Of a stretch of DNA of 64,000 nucleotides, positions 14,473 through 26,498 are shown piece after piece (the first letter of the stretch is position 1; each line of letters starts with the position of its first letter). The translations under genes and the position numbers were made by a program. Under the pieces are notes generated by a model, which was not told where the DNA came from, ran no database searches, and saw only the letters and a program-made list of their open reading frames with translations. The stretch lies in the NCBI GenBank assembly GCA_900618795.1, contig UYJD01000016.1, positions 335,899 to 399,898 of the forward strand, written 5' to 3'. Source of the stretch: Cyanodermella asteris (Eukaryota > Ascomycota > Lecanoromycetes > Ostropales > Stictidaceae).

Positions 14473-15630
14473 CGAATGGATCGTATTTAGGGCGTTGGTG
14501 AATTGCGCATGCCAACAGGTCGTAGGTAAATTGGCGACGGCTCGTGGCGGACGCAAGGCATCAAGGGAATCGCTTATGTGCTCGCAAAAGCTTCAATGTG
14601 ACGACGCGGATTGCGTTTCTCTGGGTTTGATCTCTTCTGGGAATGTATGAGCCTCTTGGACGTTGCCGTCTCCTCTTACAGTATGTTCTTGTTACCTGCC
14701 CAAAGTCGGTGAGCGACGATCTAAGCGCACATCCAGTCGTGCGGCTGAACAAAGGCCGATTGACACACCTGCCTTGTCGCTCATCCAGCAGCGCTCGAGG
14801 CCAGTGCCTACCATCCCAACGACACACTGGACCGTTGCGACGGCATTGCAGGCGTGTTTGCCATTGTCTGTTCGCCGTATATTGACGACCTTTGACATAT
14901 TCCAATCGCGCAGCTCTCCAGACCGGTGCCTGAAGGGAACTTGCATAGAGCCCTCACTGGCGCGGAAATAGCAGAGGCCCCGTGATAATATTTGGGAGAT
15001 CAGAGATGAAAGTGGATGTTTGTAGGCGTATATCCAGTCATATGCATGCTTGCCCTGGCGGCGCATTCCCCCCTTTGCTGACGAAACCGGTCGTGGTCAA
15101 GCTGCAATCCATCACAGCAACCTCTCGATCGCCTCTTTCTTCAGATATTCTGGTGGAGGGCGACTGCCAGGCGTTGTAGCTGCATACTGATCACTCTGCC
15201 TTGCTGGTGTTGCGTGCGTACATGTGGTGGTGATCGCTGCGCCTAGAAAGTGATGCAGGAGGCAGATTGCTGTTAGAGGAATTCTTCGGCTGGACAGCCA
15301 AAAAGCGTCGTCCAGCTCCGCGCCGGCAAAGCCATTCATTCATCTGGCGACACACACACACACCTGCTTGTCACGCTGCCAACTGTTCCCACCATTACTC
15401 TCGCCAGCGTCTTCACCGGTCTCGCGCCCTTACTCTTCACTTGCATGCTTTCTGCGGTCTCAAATCCGCGTCGGCTAGCTCCTTTTGCTACAAGACACGA
15501 CACCTCCGCGTCTGGACCCCATCTCCCGTCGCGCGACACGACCGACTCACTTGCACACAATCTACGATAATTCTACCGCATGTTGGGGGGCACTGACTGA
15601 CGGCATGGTGAGCGCAAGCCGTGCCAGATA
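14473..15630. other. Intergenic, SET1 upstream region
   Basis: No supported gene. A short CA microsatellite lies at about 15349-15363. The several small open frames on both strands lack domains and splice-consistent extensions. Confidence 0.5.
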
Positions 15631-18600
15631 ATGTCGCGCCCGAACAGAGGTGGCTTCGCCGACTTCTTTCCCACGGCGCCGTCTGTAATACAACAAAAGA
15701 CATCAAAACCCTCCCAATATCCTCCCTCTACGAGCACGTCCAACGACAGGAGTCGCGTACGTTCACGGACTCCCGACCGGACGCCCATCGGTCCTCGAAA
15801 TGGACGAGAACGTGAATACTCCTCTTCAGCTCCTCGCCGAGAAAGCAGCCACACACCTGTAGCCTCTACTCGGAGACCGACCGAAAATGGCGACAGGAGC
15901 AATGGGGATATGCTGCAGGTCGGAGGGTCAGCAAGTTCTATGACAACAGCCTCATCTGTGTTTAGCTCTCGTCAACAAAGTGATGTATCACTTCGATATA
16001 ATTACACGACTTCTTCCACTCCTCTCAGCAACGGCAGCTTTTCACCAGCCCCGAAACCTCTTCCTCCTCATCATGACAGATCTCGCGATCGGTCTTCGCC
16101 TTCACGATCTCAGTCAAACTTGACTATTCAACACAGATTGCGACACGAACCCAGCACACAGCCGGCCGAAAAGAGGAGGCAAGCACGCCCAGGTCCAGGC
16201 GAACCCAAGGGGTTCAAAGTCACTTATGATCCCGAACTTGATAAGAGCATCAAGAACGATCCCAGCGAGCGTAAGAAACGAAAGATCGAATATGAGAAGA
16301 TCAAAGTGAGTACATGCATGACGATGCGGTCGAAGTGGAGTTTTGATTGCCTGGACCTGGGCTGACACAAACGGGTGAATTAGGACAGCGAAAAGGCACG
16401 AGATCCTCGATTGCAGAATCTCACTGCGTATACCGCCGGCAGACTCAACAAGTCGGGCCGTCTGCTGCGCGACGGCGTGGTCAAACCTGCGTACTCCATC
16501 AAGCCATACGCATACGATGCCGCGACCTCTGTAGGCCCAGGGCCTCCAACAAGAATAGTGGTGACCGGATTTGACCCTCTGGTACCACACGGTAACATCG
16601 TGGCCTTATTCTCAGGGTTTGGTGATATACATTCGATAGAGAATGTCAAGAACCCAAACACCGGCAGTCTTCTCGGAGTATGTCTGGTACATTACAAGGA
16701 TGGTTATTCTTCAAGAAGTGGACACGGAATTCGCGCTGCCGACGCAGCAAAGCGCGCCTACAATGAATGCAATCGCGGTCTTCACAGAATTGGAATAGAT
16801 GTTGTCAAAGTGGAGCTGGACCGCGATAACTCTGTTAGTAGCAGAGTTGTCGAGCGAGCCATCGCGAAACAGCAGCCAATGCTTGCTCCAAGCGCCCCTG
16901 AACGAGCGTCCGAAGTGGACACACCTGGCACGCCTGCAACTCCAGCAGTCCCAGCTGAGGCGCCTAAAGCGCCTCGGGGTCTTCCAACAGGACCCAGAGC
17001 ACCGCCAACCGGTCCAGCAGCCGGTGCTGATGGCCCGATCGAGCGTCTCGTCCTTAAGCCATCTCAACAGTTTGCGAATCTAGTGGAGAAGCGCTCAATC
17101 CTGGAGACAATCAAGCGCGATCCCTACGTCTTCATTTCCCGCGACGCTGTACCGGTCATGGGCACGACAATCGCTCACTTGAAAAAGAGATTGAAATCGT
17201 ACAATTTCAAGGATGTTCGTTGTGACGAAACAGGGTATTACATTGTTTTTGACAATTCTTTGGCTGGGGAGGTCGAAGCAACCAGATGCCACAGCGCATG
17301 CAATGGAGAACTACTCTTTACCTACACCATGACGATGGAGTGTCAACGATACGGGAACCCAAACTATGAAAGAAGTCCAAGCCCAGAGCGCGTTCTTGAA
17401 GAGAAGGCCCGAGCAGCAGAACGTGCAAGATTGCAAAAAGAGGCGGAACTTGATGCAAAGGAGGAGCTGAAACTGAGGGCCAAAAATTTAGATCCAGTTA
17501 AGGAGGCGGTCAGCACTCTACGGCTGGAGCTTCGACAAAAGCTTTTGGAAGACGTGAAAGCGAAGATCGTCGGTCCGAAGTTGTGGGAGATTCTGGACCC
17601 CGATCGGCACCAGGACAAGAGGAGGCGTCTCGGGGTGGAGGATCCTGAAGAAGTGAAGAAACGTACACAAGCTCTCAACATTGGCGCCCTTGGCGAGGAG
17701 CGCGACTCATTACGGCCCGAAGCTCTGAAACTATCGGCGCTGCCACGTATCCGCAGAGGCGAAGGCGCACGAGGTCTAGCCGCCATTTTCGATGAGGGTC
17801 GCCGCGGTCGGGCGACCAGGAAGGCCGCTGTTCGCGGTCTGCATGCACGATTGCAACATTCGGACGATTCAGACGACGAAACACGTACACAGGGAACGCG
17901 CGACTCAGAAGAGCCTGGGAGCAGACCTGGCAGTCGTATTGGCACATCCCCTGTCCAGTCTGATGATGAGGATGGGCCGATTGGCAGGCGGCGACGGCGA
18001 AGAGATCGTGTGGTCTGGGGTGGGGACACCGACGAGGAGGATGACAGTCGTGACGATAGCCGAGTCGAGACCCCAGCGCTTCTTACGGAAGATATCACGG
18101 CAGATGGCCTGGACACCAAGAAGCGCAAGCATGAGACTGGGGAACAAACACCACGGAAGCGCCTCAAGGACGAGTCGTTTCTCGTTTCCGATCAGGCTGA
18201 CACGAGAGAGAGCTCTGCCTTTCCCGAGCCCGCAGTCAAGCTCGAGAAGATCGGCACACCAGAAATCTCGGACTCGGTCATTCAAGATGCGGCAACTGCT
18301 AAGAAAAAGCCCAAGGGATCCAAAAAGAAGTCCAAGAAGCAGATCTTCGAAGAGAGAGAGGCTCTCAAGAAGGAACAAGCCTTCAATGAATTTCTTGCCG
18401 AGCAGAAACCCGTGGAAGAGATCCTGCCTCCCGTCGAAGAACCCAAGACTGAGCCTGTCATCATTGAACCAGAGCCAGAGCCGGCCATCGAGGTTGTTTG
18501 GGGTGCCCCCAGCGAAATCCTCCGGTCGACCATTGAAGACGAGCCAGGCACGATGTTGGACGTGGATGGTTGGCAACACATTCTCAAGGATGGAGAAGAC

Positions 18601-19509
18601 TTTGAGTTTCTTCATGAAGCTCTCGGCAGTCAACGCAGATCTCGCATTGGGGATGTTTCCGTCTGGACATGGACGCAGAAAGAGATCAAAACTCTCACTC
18701 GAAACGGGGAAAGTGGCGTCGTTACGGGAGTTCAACAGATCGAAGGCTACTACGTCCCGAACACCACTGGGAGCGCGAGGACGGAAGGACGCAAGAAAAT
18801 CCTCGAGTCCGAAAAGTCCAAGTACTTGCCGCATCGTATCAAGGTCCAAAGGGCGCGCGAAGAGCGCGAGGCAAAGGCGCGCGAAAACCCAGCTGCAGCT
18901 GCAGCCGAAGCGGCGAAGATTGCAGCTGCCAACGTCACGGCTAAAGCTTCCTCTCGGTCACATCGCGCCAACAACCGTCGTCTCATTGCTGATATCACTG
19001 CCCAGAAACAGTTGCTCACAAGCACGAATCCGTCGGATGCCGACGCGCTCAAATTCAATCAGCTTAAGAAGCGGAAGAAGCCTGTCAAATTCGCGCGCTC
19101 GGCAATTCACAACTGGGGCCTGTATGCAATGGAGAACATTGCTGTCAACGACATGATTATCGAGTATGTCGGGGAGAAGGTGCGGCAACAGGTGGCTGAT
19201 ATGCGCGAACGGCAATACCTCAAGAGCGGCATCGGAAGCTCCTATCTTTTTCGCATTGACGAGCACACGGTCATTGACGCAACGAAGAAGGGCGGCATCG
19301 CGCGGTTCATCAACCACTCGTGTATGCCCAACTGCACGGCCAAGATCATCAAGGTGGATGGTAGCAAGCGTATCGTCATCTACGCTCTGCGCGATATTGC
19401 CCAGAATGAGGAGCTGACGTACGATTACAAGTTTGAACGGGAGATGAACAGTGAAGATCGCATTCCTTGCTTGTGTGGCACGAGTGGATGCAAGGGTTTC
19501 CTCAACTGA
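15631..19509 (+). CDS. SET1: Histone H3 lysine-4 methyltransferase Set1 (COMPASS catalytic subunit)
   Basis: Exons 15631-16305 and 16384-19509 give 1266 residues, in the normal range for filamentous-fungal Set1. Order of domains: Ser/Arg/Pro-rich N-terminus; RRM-like domain at about 275-370 ([12 protein letters not shown] ... [10 protein letters not shown]); a second Set1-type RNA-binding region near 460-560; a long charged region rich in Arg/Glu; N-SET with HRANNRRL; then the catalytic SET domain at the C-terminus. The SET domain shows [32 protein letters not shown] and ELTYDYKFE, and the post-SET zinc cysteines [13 protein letters not shown] end the protein. Role known from the family: mono-, di- and trimethylation of H3K4 at active genes, and regulation of secondary-metabolite clusters in fungi. 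The 78-bp intron is phase 0. No lesions seen. Confidence 0.97.
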
Positions 19510-21070
19510 AAACCGCGGCTTGTTCTTGGGCGTATTGCATGGCGTGGAATGGATTTTGCATGGTTGTATGGCGCTGGACGGCCGGTTGTCAGCAGCGAGT
19601 GTCTCGATTCCAGCAAGATGAGCACCGTCGGGAGTATAGATAATGAAGACAGAAGCTCAACATCTTCAACCTGTCACGGTGCAAGTTTATGGGTTTTGTT
19701 CGACCTTCGATTGAGCCAGTAGAAGTTGAGCTCGTATCGTACCGGAGATTGGAGATCGTGATGATTTGATGATTTGAGAAGACTCGCTTTCAGCAATGTT
19801 GTCGGGGCTTTCGCGCTGTCGCTGTCTCTGTAGCCCGCGTGATTCTGCTGATTTGTGGTCCTGGTTCAAGCATCATTTCCACGTGCTGGTCTCCACCTCT
19901 TCTCTCAAATTCGGATCGTGCGTGACCATCTAACCTTGAACAACCTTCCAGCTCCATGTTCGAGCGCCAAACATTGAGACGCAGAAATAATAGTTCCACG
20001 AGGGCGCTGGAGATCGCAAGTCGAAGACAATGGTCGACTGCTCGACTGCATGTGCTGAGCGGACGGCGCAGGCAGCAACCACCCTTTTCAGCGGCGTCCG
20101 GATTTCAACTCAACAAAAACACCAAAAGCGCCATCGAATGAGCCTGAGCATCATGCTTTTCGCCTGATGAATAATTCCACTCTTTCCCCTCTTTGCCTGC
20201 TTTCTCTCCATGCTTTCGGACAGTTTGGCTTCCCGCAGGTCGAACCAATCGCGCCGCCACCGATGAGACTCCGGGCCACGGAGTGTGAAGCGATCCTTGA
20301 GATAACGCCAGTGGCTTTCAAATATGCGCCAGAATCCCTGTTTCTTCACTCTGAAGATGCCGCTGGTCGATGCAGCGACTCCCTAAGCCCGGGCCCGGAC
20401 ATTCAGCTCCTCTGTGGAGCTCCGTGAGGATGGTGGGCTGCCGTCACGGCTGCGACTCGACCTTTCCAAGCTTCAGCTGGAACGAGAAGCTGCCAAGGAT
20501 ATTTGACGAATCGCGTGAGGACGACGATTGCTGAGCTGGCGCCCGTGCCGCATTTCTTCGCTTACCTGACGTGCCTGGCTAACCTGGGATGGGAGTTGGC
20601 CGCAAAGGTTCCTGTCCGATACTGGAAACCGTCTTCGGGGAAACACTCTATCGATAAGCCGACGAGGATAGTGTATGTTGTGTCGCTGCCCAAAGGACTC
20701 ATTTTGTATGCGTAGCGCTGGCCCAAAGCGAGACTGCTGCCTCCTGCGCGACTGTCCGATCATTGTTGAGCTGGTTCTCAAGTCTCATTGGTTTCGTGGC
20801 TCGTATCGGGGAAGCCATTCTCCTTGTCAGTGCTCAGTCGCAATTGCGCTGAGGATCGCGATCGTTGTCATACAGAGTTCTAACCCCAGATGGGAAAGCC
20901 GAGTCGTCAAATAGTTGCCAGAGCTTTGCGAGCTGGTAGCAAAGGAGTAACGACTGATATATAGCCAGCGTTCTCTCTTCGCTCCTCCGAAGATTCTATT
21001 TCAGCACTGCTCCGCCCCAACCCGCTTGAAGGCTGTGTACTTGGTTCTATTTCCATCTCAGCCAATCAGT
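19510..21070. other. Intergenic region downstream of SET1
   Basis: About 1.5 kb. I looked for spliced genes on both strands. Minus-strand frames at 20110-20349 and 20473-20781 have protein-like composition but no start, splice pattern or domain I can defend. Treated as non-coding. Confidence 0.45.
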
Positions 21071-23015
21071 ATGCGTGCCCGCGATTCTCTTCGTCGCCTT
21101 TGGCCTCGCAAGGCTGGGAGCACTCATGGTTCTAAGCATAGCATCACGCCAGTGAGCCCGACCTCGCCCAAAGAGATCACTGACTTCTTGGACAACAAGC
21201 CCCATAGGACCAAGGGAAACCTTGGACCCCATCCCTCGACCATACATGATGTCGATGGGTGTGAGAAGCCGACAATGTCGGAGCTGGAGAACAACCAGAC
21301 CTCCCCGCCGCCCGTGTACGACGATCACAAAAACCCCCGACATTGGACGAGTCACCATGAGGACGACAGCATGCACGAGTTACCGCAAGATGATATTGAT
21401 GACACCGCATATCTCAGATCAGAGCTTCCAGCTTCGCAGGGCTTCAGGCAACCGCAACCAGTTTCTTCGGCGGCTCTGAATGTTCTCTCCGTGCCCGCCG
21501 TCATGGTAACCCCGTCGCGACCAACCACGGCAGATCGAGGCGACAAAAGGATCTCTACATCACTTGTGCCTGGTCTCTCGCCCAATCTGTCACGTCCATC
21601 TTCAAGAATCTCCCTCAGTCCCCGCCTGTCGATTGATACCCAAAGTATATGCTCCAAGAAATCCGTGGTTTCTGGTCCTCACCCGGCATCAACCAGGATC
21701 GCCGAGTCAGACAACCTACCGAGCCCATGGTAAGTCTCACGAATGGCTTCCATAATTGAACTGTTTGCTAACAGATCACAGTACATCCGAGCTTTCCTCG
21801 CCGAAGGTAAAGCATTCGCCGGTATCAGAAACTTCATGTAACTCTCCAAGACGTCAGAGGCAGGCAACCATTCTATCCACAGAAGGTCAAACCTGGGTCT
21901 TTCCCAACGTCGAAGTCAGCGAGCTCGTCTCTCGCATCAAAAGTGACAACGTCAAAATTGAGGAGCTCGCCGACGCTGGCAGGAACGGTGCGAAACGTTA
22001 TGCTCCTTACTCGCTAAGCCCGACGTCCGGTTCCGACGGCCGGTCTTCCAGCCGAGCCAACGCCAACTCGAACCTCAAGCGCAAAGGCAGCCCCATCAGC
22101 CCACAGGCCAAAGGTCTGAAGCGAGGATCTCCTCAGTCTGAAGACGAAAGCACCATCAAGTATGGATGCCCGTACTCTAAACACAGCCCAGAGCGCTACG
22201 CCGGTGTGCACAACCAATGCACACGACAGCCCGGTATTCCCTGAAAATATATGACTGAGCACCTGAAACGCGTTCACAGCGCGGAGACCAAGTGCATCTA
22301 TTGCAACAAAGTCTGGTCGACTGCAAATTGGGAGCTCGAGGTTCTAGAACACCGACGCCATGGCCCATGTGTGTCCCGGGATGAGATAAGATCGAAGCCC
22401 GAGACAATGACGCCTGACCAAGCTAGGGTCTACAAGGAGACCGGGAGTGAGCAGGGCGACCACGACCGGAAATGGGTCGGCCTCTACATGCGATTGTTTC
22501 CCGACGACTGCTGGCCAATCCCATACCCGCGTTACGACTATTATACAGCTACTCATCGGATCACCACGCCCACAAGCTCGAATTCTTCAAGTCCCGTCGA
22601 CCGTCAGCAGCAGAGTCCCCCTCAAATGCGTGAATGGATCCTGTATGCGCAGACAAACAGTCTTCAAACCCCCTCGAGTGAAGCTCAAGATGATGTCTTC
22701 AGCAGTCCCGTCAGTCAGACGTCCCGCACCCAGGCTGTGTTCGGCGTAGAAAGACCCGTCGACTCACCGGACTCGATGGAACATCCGATGCCATCAAACC
22801 TTGCTGCGGATGATTCTTTGTGGCAAGAGACCTTTCCGGCTCCCGGCGGCAATGACACATATGACTTTCATGTCGATAACCCATATGACAGCACGAGCAC
22901 ACTTGTTGTCCCGGAGCTGGCTGGTGACGGGAGCGGGCTGCTGCGCAAATGGGAAGGTCAGAACATCCCCCAGAATATAAGTCCACAGAGCATGAATTCG
23001 ATGTTCGGATATTGA
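21071..23015 (+). pseudogene. C2H2-type zinc-finger protein gene interrupted by an in-frame TGA
   Basis: Exon 1 is 21071-21729 (first ATG 21071; the upstream extension starts only with TTG). A 52-bp intron with a GCTAAC branch follows, then an exon from 21782 to 23015. The reading frame is continuous except for TGA at 22242-22244. The stop falls inside a typical fungal zinc-finger block: GCPYSKHSPERY ... C ... PGIP, stop, KYMTEHLKRVHS, CIYCNKVW. Both sides are in the same frame, so this is one gene of about 630 codons cut to 390. The N-terminal half is Ser/Pro-rich and disordered. After the finger comes a WVGLYMRLFPDD-type segment seen in fungal proteins of this kind. CGA to TGA is one C-to-T step. 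No GT...AG pair of plausible length removes the stop. Alternatives are an assembly error or stop-codon readthrough. Confidence 0.75.
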
Positions 23016-23692
23016 AAAACATGAGGATGGAGGGACGGAACAGGAACTTCGCAGCCCACTTTATACTTAATTGATAATTAATAATGAGTTCTCAGCCGTT
23101 GATACCGGATTCTTCGCAGAGGGGCAAATTGCTTCTTCGGATCACAGCTTGCACGTAAGCTGGTGGTCACACTCGTAGTTGAAACCTGTTATCCAGCCTT
23201 TCACAGCAATCAAGACGATTGATAGCGACGGAGGGGCCAGCAGAGCTACGTCCTCGAGCTGCTGCGCCCATGGCTTCGCGATGACTTTGCACGGCACACT
23301 GGATCAAAACGCCTGCAAGCCCGTGGAGTCCTCTTGTTGTGACGATCGTCATGGAATCACCATAGGAGACACCTTTTCGAATTCACTCAGCCCGTGGGGG
23401 TTTAGTCGCCCGCGACACTAGTCACACCAGTCTGGGGAAAAGCAGCCTGCGTGCCGTGGAGGCTTTGCAGAAAGACATGACTGCTCTGCATGGAGTTTCG
23501 CATTTGCTGGGCGATTTTTGAGGAATTGAAAAAGTAGTGTACGATTACACAAGTAGACATTGAAGTCAGGTTTCATGCTTCATGAGCACAGTAGTAGAAA
23601 TGGATCACCGTAGTTTTTACAGGCTGATTTACTATTTATATAGGCGCTATGTACTCCTTAGCAGCTATCAGCGGTGCTAGCGGGGTATCTGA
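23016..23692. other. Intergenic, no gene seen
   Basis: AT-richer spacer between the zinc-finger gene and the 12-bp tandem repeat. Small open frames lack domains. Nothing else noted. Confidence 0.5.
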
Positions 23693-23824
23693 GGCTGAGT
23701 CCCGTGGTGAGTCCACCGTAAGTCCCTCGCTCGGTCCCTTAGTAGGTACCCCAGTAAGTATCGCTGTAAGTACCTCAGCGAGTACCCCAGCTAACACGCT
23801 GCCAAACACCACAGCAAGTACCCT
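23693..23824. repeat. Imperfect 12-bp tandem repeat (11 units)
   Basis: Eleven consecutive 12-bp units share the core GTAAGTACC/GAGTACCCC: for example AGTAAGTATCGC, TGTAAGTACCTC, AGCGAGTACCCC, AGCAAGTACCCT. The period is exact with no indels. Because 12 is a multiple of three, both strands stay open: plus 23649-24080 reads as Ser/Thr/Pro-rich tetrapeptides and minus 23992-23636 as a Val/Leu-rich protein. Neither has independent coding support, and the plus frame overlaps mS41 in antisense. Confidence 0.7.
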
Positions 23825-23988
23825 GCGACCGTCAACAGGGATTCCAGCGGCGTCAACAGTGCAAGGGCCTTTGCAAATAGTAAAAGCGCCTGTACGATCA
23901 CGGTCGCCCGGTAGAAATACACATGAGAAGCAAGTGCGGTGCATTGCCGCAAGTCCGCGATCAACACTGATACCAGGCTTCTCGTCGA

Positions 23989-24699
23989 TCATGTCAACGT
24001 GCCCCTCGCTCTCGCTGCTATCCTACTCAACACATTCTTCCTCCTCCTCTCACCACCGTGAATCTTTCTCCCCCTCTTGACCTCCCACAGTCCTTCCTGG
24101 ATCTTGATCTGCGCCACGCTCCCCAGACTGCCCTTAACCGGCGTAAACCAGCTTCCAGCAATCGTCCCATCACCCACACCCTGCACCTTCAACCCCTCGA
24201 CCAGCTTCGCGCTTTTCAACTCCCTCTCCACCGCCTCGGGTGCCAGCCCAGCCGGCACATTTACCGCGACTCTCCTCCCATCCTCCTCCTTGCGAACTCT
24301 GACCTCGCCGACGCCGTCCACGATCTTGTCCATGTCGCCTCCGATGCCGAACTTGCCGCGCTTGAAGTTGTCTCGCCACCAGAGCAGATACCGCCTGTTT
24401 CGGGGCGGTTCGATGCCCATCGACTTGAGTTGTGCGGAGGAGGAGCTGAAGAGTTGCTCCCAGGAGCTGAATTTACTGGCGTGGGTGGACATTTTGCGGC
24501 CGATGAGGGAGAGGAAGGTCGGGACGTCGGGGCAGAAGGGCGTGGGAGGCGGAATGACTTTCGAACGTTCTTTGGCCGCGCCGTGTAGACTTCGTGAGTG
24601 GATTGAAGGTGTTGTTCGTGTCGTCTGAGATTGTTGGGCGAGGCACGGGGCGAGGAAGGTCGGGGGCGCGCGTGAGCGCAGCGAAGCCGTGAGAGACAT
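23989..24699 (-). CDS. FYV4: Mitochondrial small ribosomal subunit protein mS41 (Fyv4, IGR motif)
   Basis: Single exon, 236 residues. The N-terminus is rich in Ser, Arg and Ala without acidic residues, a mitochondrial presequence. The IGR domain spans about 58-115: FLSLIGRKMSTHASKF, then WEQLFSSSSAQLKSMGI, PPRNRRYLLWWRDNFKRG. This is the conserved core of Fyv4/mS41, a subunit of the fungal mitochondrial 37S ribosome. A C-terminal extension of about 110 residues, with GSWFTPVKGS and a basic tail, is typical of Pezizomycotina homologues. No lesions. Confidence 0.9.
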   Translation of the reverse strand: MSLTASLRSRAPPTFLAPCLAQQSQTTRTTPSIHSRSLHGAAKERSKVIPPPTPFCPDVPTFLSLIGRKMSTHASKFSSWEQLFSSSSAQLKSMGIEPPRNRRYLLWWRDNFKRGKFGIGGDMDKIVDGVGEVRVRKEEDGRRVAVNVPAGLAPEAVERELKSAKLVEGLKVQGVGDGTIAGSWFTPVKGSLGSVAQIKIQEGLWEVKRGRKIHGGERRRKNVLSRIAARARGTLT

Positions 24700-25491
24700 G
24701 GTGATTCAAGCTATTGTACAGACGAAAGAGAAAGAAGCTCGTGTTCGGATCAAGTCGCGTGTTGTAGCACAGTATGGCCCTCCAATGGCCCTCGCCAGTG
24801 TAGACCAGAAGTCGACAACTTTTTGGGCCCAAATCCAAGAGCAGTCAACCGGAGTCGGCGGATGGTTGCGCCGAATGCTCACGCGTCTTGGCATTGAGCA
24901 GGGATCGACGGCGCAGCTCACCGAAAGACGATGGACAGCCAACCAGCCACCGGCATCACCCAGACAAATGTATAACCAGCAGTCCCAGCTCACCGATCTC
25001 TTTTTCCCGTCCTGTCATCCTTCAGGGACCTTGCGTTGGCCCTTTCCAGTCTCCACCCTTACCAACAGCTTCGCAGACGTTTGCTAGTCCCGCAGGAAGT
25101 CCGCATTGGCGCCGTCGCATCTTTACTGCTTCCAAGCACAGCGTTTGCTCCACCCTGAAGCGGCTGCTGCAGTACGATCTGAAGCTGCACATATCCACCT
25201 TCCAGCCTTGCGCAAGCCCAGCAGAACAGCTTGCCATCTCCTGATCAATCAGATCTAAGATTTCCGGCGGAGAGGCCTTCCACTGCATATACGTTGGCCC
25301 AAGAGCTCCACTTGCACGGCATTTAACCGCCGATATATCGACCATTCAAAAGGGCTGCAGCTTCAGCTCCCAGCCTCGCGTTTTCCTGCAGCAACATCCC
25401 GCGCCGCCAACGCACAGTGCTTATTCACCTCACCAAACCCGCAACACATCTTCCTGATTGAGCTCGCGACACTACCAACCCACGGTTCAGC
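24700..25491. other. Intergenic region between divergent genes
   Basis: Shared upstream region of mS41 (minus) and the SR/Gly-repeat gene (plus). Open frames here lack domains. No RNA gene seen. Confidence 0.5.
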
Positions 25492-26289
25492 ATGTCGTTT
25501 CTCGGTCCAGGAGGCAGCTCCTCCCATCACCGCGCAAAGTCGCCTGCGCGATCCATTGTCACTCGACCTAGCGGAGAAGCGGTCTTTGTTCGCGACAAGT
25601 CGCCTGCCAGGCCCCATGCGCACAGAAGCAAGTCCGAGCCCGAAGGCTTCTTCACTCGCCGCCACTCGCGCTCGAGATCGCGATCCCGATCGCCGACCGG
25701 AATAGCCGGGTTTCTCGGCGTAGGAGGCAGCTCATCGAAGCATAGGTCCAAGTCGCCTGGCGGAATCAGCGGGTTCTTTGGAGGCGACAACCACCATGGT
25801 CACAGCAGGTCAAGAGCTAGGTCGCCGTCGGCTCTCGGCGGGTTCTTCGGCGGAGGCGGACGGACTAGGTCGCCTCAGTCCGATATCCGAAGCTTCTTCG
25901 GTGGTGGCAATAAGCATTACAGCAGCACGAGTCGGTATGGCCGCAGGCCCAGGGAAGGCTTGGTCCAGAAGATCCTGACTATGCTGAGGAGAACCTGGAG
26001 AGATTTGAGGAGATATGCCAAGAACAACCCGATCAAGATGATCACGCTCGTCCTGATGCCCCTTCTTACGAGCGGACTCCTCGTCAAGCTGCTCGGCAGC
26101 ATGGGCATCCGACTGCCAAACTCGATCGCCAGCCTTGCAGGTGGCAGCCGTGGACCGCCCGGGAGTGGTGGATACTATGGCAGCCAGGGCTATGGTGGAC
26201 CAGGTGGCCATGGTGATGGAGCCGGCGGTATCGGCGGAAGTGGGATTGGCCTCGGTGAGGTCATGAATGTTGCAAAGATGTTCATGTGA
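25492..26289 (+). CDS. Hypothetical SR/Gly-repeat protein with one membrane-like segment
   Basis: Single exon, 265 residues, not recognised. The first 150 residues repeat a motif of the form [KR]SP-x-x-[IL]-x-[GS]-F-[LF]-G-x-G at least four times (SPTGIAGFLGVG, SPGGISGFFGG, SPSALGGFFGGG, SPQSDIRSFFGGG), separated by Ser/Arg/His linkers such as HSRSRSRSRS. Then comes a basic helix-like stretch (EGLVQKILTMLRRTWRDLRRY), a hydrophobic segment at about 181-200 (MITLVLMPLLTSGLL) and a Gly-rich tail ending in GLGEVMNVAKMFM. One membrane anchor with a phosphorylatable SR/Gly tail is a reasonable reading. Function is unknown. Codon use and an intact 795-bp frame support a real gene. Confidence 0.75.
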   Translation: MSFLGPGGSSSHHRAKSPARSIVTRPSGEAVFVRDKSPARPHAHRSKSEPEGFFTRRHSRSRSRSRSPTGIAGFLGVGGSSSKHRSKSPGGISGFFGGDNHHGHSRSRARSPSALGGFFGGGGRTRSPQSDIRSFFGGGNKHYSSTSRYGRRPREGLVQKILTMLRRTWRDLRRYAKNNPIKMITLVLMPLLTSGLLVKLLGSMGIRLPNSIASLAGGSRGPPGSGGYYGSQGYGGPGGHGDGAGGIGGSGIGLGEVMNVAKMFM

Positions 26290-26498
26290 AGGGAAAACGG
26301 CACGAAATGACGACTAACGCGAAGATGAAACAGCGCAAGCGACTAATTTGAGAGAACTTGGATGTGATTTTGCAAATGTAGCTCTCCAAATTGTTTGGGT
26401 GGAACTTTCTGTACGACTTTGTTGTCGACTCTATAAAATTTGGACAACTTTGTACATAGTAGAATAGGATGCTTGAAATTTATTTGGTTGTACTCACT

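Noticed and set aside
15349-15363. CA repeat upstream of SET1 as a regulatory element
   Set aside because: Too short and too common in fungal promoters to support a function.
22230-22256. A short intron removing the zinc-finger TGA
   Set aside because: The only GT...AG pair gives about 26 bp, too short for a spliceosomal intron, and it would delete conserved residues.
23649-24080. 143-codon plus-strand frame containing the 12-bp repeat
   Set aside because: It stays open because the repeat period is a multiple of three, and it runs antisense into the mS41 gene.
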